A stretch of 8,060 bases of DNA from Flavobacteriales bacterium (GTDB taxonomy: Bacteria; Bacteroidota; Bacteroidia; Flavobacteriales_D; Sanyastnellaceae). The notes under the pieces are model-generated. The model was not told the DNA's origin. It did no database searches and saw only the letters and a list, made by a program, of their open reading frames with translations. Position numbers and translations under genes: made by a program. Positions 5,904 through 8,060 of this stretch are shown one piece after another (the stretch's first letter is position 1; each line of letters begins with the position of its first letter). The stretch covers positions 1 to 8,060 of the forward strand of contig CANGVU010000040.1 of the NCBI GenBank assembly GCA_947457325.1, written 5' to 3'.

Positions 5904-6862
5904 TGAATAAGATTTATCAAAAGGCTGATATTGATGTTGTTGTACTAACGTACAATCATGCCTTATACATTGATAGAAATATCCGTTCAATCTTGGGTCA
6001 AGTGACGAATTATTCTTTTAATGTGTTAATTGCAGATGATTGCAGTACGGATGGAGCTAGGGAATTGATAAATGAATGGGTAGATAAAGATGAGAGGGTT
6101 TTTTTAGTTACAACAAGTAAGAATGTAGGTTCTGTTGAGAATGCTAGAAACGTTATCAGCTATTGTCAATCGGACTATTTAGCCATCTGTGAAGGTGATG
6201 ACTTTTGGATTGATCCAAATAAACTTCAAACTCAAATGGATTTCCTTAAAGAGCATCCTGATTACGGAATGGTGCATGGTGATGTGAGCTACTTTTATCA
6301 AGGTAAAAATCAGTTGGGGGGAAGTGCTAACAAATCACAGGGCGTCATTTTTCCTACTGGTTTTATTTTTGAACAATACCTCACCAATCGGAAATTATTT
6401 ATCTATACTGCAACAGTAATGATTCATCGTGAGTTATTCATCAAGAGTGCAAACTTTGATTTGTTTAATGAGCGGGGGTGGTTGGCTCAGGATTTACCGA
6501 CATGGTTAGAGTTGTCACAACATACTAAAATTGGCTATATTGACAAGGTATTGTCGGGCTATAGACTCGCCGATGAGTCTGCAAGCAGAAGTGTAAGCCC
6601 TGAGTATATTCATCAATTTCATCAATCTGTTTTTCAAATTCGATACTATTATTGGGAAAGATATTCTGCCAAGGAGGAGCTTAAATCTAAATTGGATTAC
6701 ATGTATTCATTGTCTTTATTAGCAGATCTCAGATTGCTCATGTCAAAGAAGATATGGCGAGAATTGGTGATGCTGAAGAGAAAGGGGAATTTTTCTTGGG
6801 AACTTAAAAGATGGATGCAGTTTTTATATTTGTCTGTGTCATTGTTGATTAAAGGAAGATGA
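5903..6862 (+). CDS. Family 2 glycosyltransferase (GT-A fold)
   Basis: This enzyme would transfer a sugar from a nucleotide-sugar donor to the growing lipid-linked glycan at the inner face of the cytoplasmic membrane. In the 319-residue protein, VVVLTYNHALYIDRNIRSIL (12-31) is the typical GT2 start. VLIADDCSTDG (41-51) carries the nucleotide-binding aspartates, and ICEGDDFWIDPNKLQTQ (95-111) carries the metal-binding acidic motif in the common EGDDFW form. QDLPTWLEL (196-204) corresponds to the region holding the catalytic base, with Asp197 the likely candidate. A C-terminal helical tail of about 80 residues (240-319) is rich in aromatic and basic residues and may bind the membrane. The ATG at 5903 gives a normal N-terminus and overlaps the stop of a short upstream ORF; its own stop overlaps the GT4 start. 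Donor and linkage cannot be predicted. Confidence 0.93.
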   Translation: MNKIYQKADIDVVVLTYNHALYIDRNIRSILGQVTNYSFNVLIADDCSTDGARELINEWVDKDERVFLVTTSKNVGSVENARNVISYCQSDYLAICEGDDFWIDPNKLQTQMDFLKEHPDYGMVHGDVSYFYQGKNQLGGSANKSQGVIFPTGFIFEQYLTNRKLFIYTATVMIHRELFIKSANFDLFNERGWLAQDLPTWLELSQHTKIGYIDKVLSGYRLADESASRSVSPEYIHQFHQSVFQIRYYYWERYSAKEELKSKLDYMYSLSLLADLRLLMSKKIWRELVMLKRKGNFSWELKRWMQFLYLSVSLLIKGR

Positions 6863-7938
6863 GAATAGTAACTTTGATTAATGGATTGAACAATGGCGGT
6901 GCTGAAAAGTTCGCAGTTGAGTTGTGCAATGAGTTATCCCATAGACATGAGGTGTTTTTGCTGGTTAAGTGCTCACTCAATGAAAGTAGTTTGCCGTTTA
7001 AGAAGTTGAATGATAATGTGAAACTTATTGTTTTTAATTCGGGTGTCAAATGGGATTTGATTTTTGCACTTAAACTGTTAACAACCCTTTTGAAGTTGAA
7101 ACCAAATGTGATTCATTTGCATTCTTCGATATTGATTTTTTACACTTTCTTTTTTTCCAAATTATTGAAGGGTTGTAAAATAGTACAAACCATACATAGT
7201 CAAGTGACCCCTGCATACATTAAAGCGGTGAAATGGTCTAGAAGCTTCAGTCCATTGGGTTGTCAAATAGAGCACGTGGTAATTTCGGAAAAGATAAGAA
7301 GTGAGTTTATCAAGGTTTTTCCAAACATCCCTTTTATTGCAATAGAGAATGGAGTCGAACCATTGGTATCTAAAATGGAGGTTGAAGACAAATGGAAGGA
7401 TCAACGAAAAAGACTGGTTGCTATAGGGAATTTTACAGCTGCAAAACGATTTGATTTATTATCTGATGTTATAGTTTTTCCTGAGATTGCATCGCGTTAT
7501 ACGCTTCAAATTATCGGATTTGAAAAAGGAAAAGATCAACCGGTGACAAGGTATATTATCTCTAAGGGTGCTGAAAATATTGAATTAGTGGGGCTTAGGG
7601 AGAATGTTGGAGACTACTTGAATCATGCGGATGGTTTGGTCATTTGGTCAAGTTTTGAAGGGATGCCATTGGTTATGTTAGAAGCATTGTCTATGGGCTG
7701 CCCTGTCATTTCCTCTCCTGTAGGAGGTATCCCAGATGTCATTCAATCTGGCCAATGTGGAATATTAACCAAGGGTTTGAATCAAGTTGATTTGAAAGAA
7801 GCGTTGATCCAATTTGACAATTTAGATGAGCAAGGCATTGAAGGGATGCGACAAAGATGTAAGGATTTGTTTCAAGAAAAGTTTACCATGGATATCTGCT
7901 CCCGAAAGTATGAATCTCTTTTTTATTCTCGGGCATGA
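6859..7938 (+). CDS. Family 4 glycosyltransferase (GT-B fold, retaining)
   Basis: The 359-residue protein is a complete GT4 enzyme with two Rossmann-like halves. The N-terminal acceptor domain starts MRIVTLINGLNNGGAEKF, with the family's GGAE turn at 13-16, and continues through VIHLHSS (85-90) and TIHSQ (111-115). The linker includes VISEKIR and IENGVE (162-167). The C-terminal donor domain has VAIGNFTAAKRFDLL (187-201, Lys196 at the usual phosphate-binding position) and FEGMPLVMLEALSMGCPVISSPVGGIPDVI (266-295). The latter contains the EX7E pair Glu267 and Glu275, which binds the nucleotide sugar. The start overlaps the GT2 stop as ATGA, so the two enzymes are probably made together and add successive sugars of one repeat unit. 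The stop overlaps the next gene in the same way. Sugar specificity is not predictable here. Confidence 0.95.
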   Translation: MRIVTLINGLNNGGAEKFAVELCNELSHRHEVFLLVKCSLNESSLPFKKLNDNVKLIVFNSGVKWDLIFALKLLTTLLKLKPNVIHLHSSILIFYTFFFSKLLKGCKIVQTIHSQVTPAYIKAVKWSRSFSPLGCQIEHVVISEKIRSEFIKVFPNIPFIAIENGVEPLVSKMEVEDKWKDQRKRLVAIGNFTAAKRFDLLSDVIVFPEIASRYTLQIIGFEKGKDQPVTRYIISKGAENIELVGLRENVGDYLNHADGLVIWSSFEGMPLVMLEALSMGCPVISSPVGGIPDVIQSGQCGILTKGLNQVDLKEALIQFDNLDEQGIEGMRQRCKDLFQEKFTMDICSRKYESLFYSRA

Positions 7939-8060
7939 AATTTTGGGGTGTTGAGAACACTTGGGTTGGATGGAGATTTGGTGTCTTGATTCCATTGATC
8001 ATATCGTTGATGTTCTTTAATTACGTGATGCCATTAGGTGTTTTAATGATTGGATTGTTG
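7935..8060 (+). CDS. Membrane protein start, possibly a Wzy-type polymerase (partial)
   Basis: The first 42 codons of a gene running off the right edge are visible. The start overlaps the GT4 stop as ATGA. The text begins MKFWGVENTWVGWRFGVL, a short polar start with several Trp, then a long hydrophobic stretch (about 15-42: LIPLIISLMFFNYVMPLGVLMIGLL), probably the first membrane span or two. A polytopic protein at this position in a Wzx-containing cluster is often the O-antigen polymerase or ligase, but the visible part carries no diagnostic motif. The frame and start are well supported; the function is an inference from context. Confidence 0.7.
   Translation, partial: MKFWGVENTWVGWRFGVLIPLIISLMFFNYVMPLGVLMIGLL

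Noticed and set aside
6849..7404. Minus-strand open frames within the GT4 gene (6849-7049 and 7162-7404)
   Set aside because: They are shadows of the GT4 coding sequence, whose motifs are intact on the plus strand.
1..8060. CRISPR arrays, tRNA or rRNA genes, insertion sequences, attachment sites, toxin-antitoxin or defence genes
   Set aside because: No regularly spaced repeats, cloverleaf-like segments, transposase or integrase motifs, or nuclease-type defence motifs were seen on reading both strands.

Overview
The window most likely comes from a member of the Bacteroidota, probably Flavobacteriales. The DNA is AT-rich and most starts lack a clear Shine-Dalgarno sequence. Several intergenic sites match the Bacteroidota sigma factor -7 box TAnnTTTG, two of them with an upstream TTG. 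Two genes also resemble small membrane families (DUF6427 and DUF6341) that I recall mainly from flavobacteria. The family and phylum assignments rest on recall and inspection; no database search was run.

Layout. The left part (1-1947) lies on the minus strand: the signal-peptide start of an exported protein that runs off the left edge, then purQ (glutaminase subunit of FGAM synthase), then a polytopic membrane protein of unknown function. A 72-base divergent spacer (1948-2019) carries an exact TAnnTTTG box for the plus strand. Everything from 2020 to the right edge is on the plus strand: a 62-residue single-span membrane protein, a WbpP/TviC-type UDP-N-acetylglucosamine 4-epimerase, a Wzx-type polysaccharide flippase, an FkbM-family methyltransferase, a 383-base stretch without a clear gene, a GT2 glycosyltransferase, a GT4 glycosyltransferase, and the first 42 codons of another membrane protein, possibly a Wzy-type polymerase.

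How the genes work together. The plus-strand genes form the start of a surface-polysaccharide (O-antigen, capsule or exopolysaccharide) cluster. The epimerase would supply a UDP-GalNAc-type sugar. The GT2 and GT4 enzymes would build the lipid-linked repeat unit on the cytoplasmic face of the membrane. The FkbM protein would O-methylate a sugar, and the flippase would move the unit across the membrane for a later polymerase. Stop and start codons overlap at 2205, 5903, 6859 and 7935, which suggests translational coupling. The flippase seems to use a TTG start.

I found no convincing evidence of a new defence, mobile or regulatory system. The points most worth a second look are the gene-poor gap at 5520-5902 (possible decayed gene, short coupled ORF and internal promoter), the perfect 10-bp hairpin inside the FkbM gene, the TTG start of the flippase, and the pair of unknown membrane proteins next to the glycan locus.
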